DNA of 22,693 nucleotides from Caldifarciminota bacterium (GTDB lineage Bacteria > Hydrothermota > Hydrothermia > B15-G9 > WFZT01): NCBI GenBank assembly GCA_026986655.1, contig JALSOD010000307.1:1-22693 (forward strand), in the 5' to 3' direction. A program made the position numbers and the translations under genes. Shown one piece after another: positions 22,246 to 22,693 of the stretch; position 1 is the stretch's first letter, and every line of letters begins with the position of its first letter. The notes below the pieces were generated by a model, which saw only the letters and a list, made by a program, of their open reading frames with translations, did not search any database and had not been told where the DNA came from.

Positions 22246-22641
22246 TCAGATGATTATATGCTTCTTCGCGTTCCTTCTCAGGTCCAGATCACTCGATATT
22301 AAAAATAATTCAAGGGTATTCCACACCTTAGCCTGGAGCAGATGACCTCCCTTTACCTGACCATTTTTCATGCCTACCACTGCGTGAATGTGGTATGTAG
22401 GGTCTGCATTTTTCATGAATGATCCGCTCAGAGCAAGCACTTCCACCGGCTCTGGGATCAGGTGCTCAACGTATTTCCCGGACTCAAAGTATCCGAGTTT
22501 AACATTTCTAAACATGCCAAGGCCTGAAAGGATGATTTTAAGAGGTTTCCCGTGTGAAATTATGCTCTGTAATTCACTTAAAAAATCTTCACCATCATCA
22601 AACCTGGCGACAATAATATTTTCTTTTTCAACAAATTTCAT
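22246..22641 (-). CDS. PPC domain (DUF296, PD1-like) protein
   Basis: A 131-aa stand-alone PPC/DUF296 protein. Conserved points: LSGLGMFRNVKLGYFE (about 38-53), EPVEVLALSGSF (64-75), HIHAVVG with His84 and His86, and GGHLL with His100, followed by NTLELFL. In plants this domain sits in AT-hook proteins; in prokaryotes it occurs alone as a small trimeric protein whose three histidines can bind a metal. Its role is not established. The start has a strong GGAGG 7 bases before the ATG. It overlaps the end of an upstream frame by 4 bp and is followed directly by the EamA transporter gene. Confidence 0.9.
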   Translation of the reverse strand: MKFVEKENIIVARFDDGEDFLSELQSIISHGKPLKIILSGLGMFRNVKLGYFESGKYVEHLIPEPVEVLALSGSFMKNADPTYHIHAVVGMKNGQVKGGHLLQAKVWNTLELFLISSDLDLRRNAKKHIII

Positions 22642-22693
22642 CTTATTTCCTCCTCTCCAACACTTTCAAGTGCGGATTTTACCATTGCCCTGA
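22638..22693 (-). CDS. Probable 3' end of an upstream gene (fragment)
   Basis: Seventeen codons (RAMVKSALESVGEEEIR) and a TGA that overlaps the DUF296 start as ATGA. The composition and the overlap are like the other gene junctions in this window, so a real gene end is likely. It is too short to name. The two other frames on this strand have stops within these bases. Confidence 0.45.
   Translation of the reverse strand, partial: RAMVKSALESVGEEEIR

Overview
The window looks like chromosomal core-genome sequence from a diderm (two-membrane) bacterium of moderate to low GC. Several genes point to an outer membrane: an OstA/LptA-like protein, a PpiD/SurA-type foldase, a SPOR lipoprotein, a GmhB-like phosphatase, a helix-hairpin-helix protein with a barrel-like tail, and an LVIVD-repeat protein with a C-terminal domain like those used for type IX secretion. 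The Pab1020-family RNA ligase and the detached methionine-synthase activation protein recall thermophilic or subsurface lineages. An uncultured FCB-type candidate phylum such as WOR-3 would fit, but that is inference. I see no phage, insertion sequence, CRISPR array or ordinary transfer signs.

Left part (1-10366, all minus strand). An RNA ligase (Rnl3/Pab1020 type) is followed by thiI and the start of an OstA/LptA-like gene, with overlapping stops and starts. Upstream lies a small coiled-coil gene ending in a membrane helix. Next is a methionine operon, transcribed from a good promoter at 10337-10366: ppiD-like foldase, B12-dependent methionine synthase activation protein, metH, and a fused homocysteine S-methyltransferase/methylenetetrahydrofolate reductase. 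The metH gene is broken by a frameshift inside the pterin domain. The junction is exactly what a 32-bp loss between two copies of a 14-bp repeat would leave.

Middle (10380-13454). tRNA-Ala(GGC) and tRNA-Lys(TTT) lie on the minus strand with their own promoter. The 695-aa LVIVD double-propeller protein is on the plus strand, downstream of a repeat-rich region that may be an operator. A perfect GC-rich hairpin follows it. tRNA-Arg(ACG), with a near-consensus promoter, is followed only 9 bases after its CCA by a small membrane-protein gene.

Right part (13597-22693). trmB and plsY-gpsA diverge from interleaved promoters. A tight plus-strand operon follows: rpmE, SPOR lipoprotein, rdgB, gmhB-like, rsmB. 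Then come the HhH/barrel gene and recO. recO converges, without a spare base, on a minus-strand pair: an EamA-family transporter and a DUF296 (PPC) protein. The last bases probably hold the 3' end of one more gene.

Two kinds of translation start are visible. Some genes have strong Shine-Dalgarno sites (LVIVD protein, rpmE, thiI, ppiD-like, DUF296). Others have a -10 box only 5-9 bases before the ATG (RNA ligase, plsY, trmB, coiled-coil gene), which suggests leaderless or nearly leaderless mRNAs.
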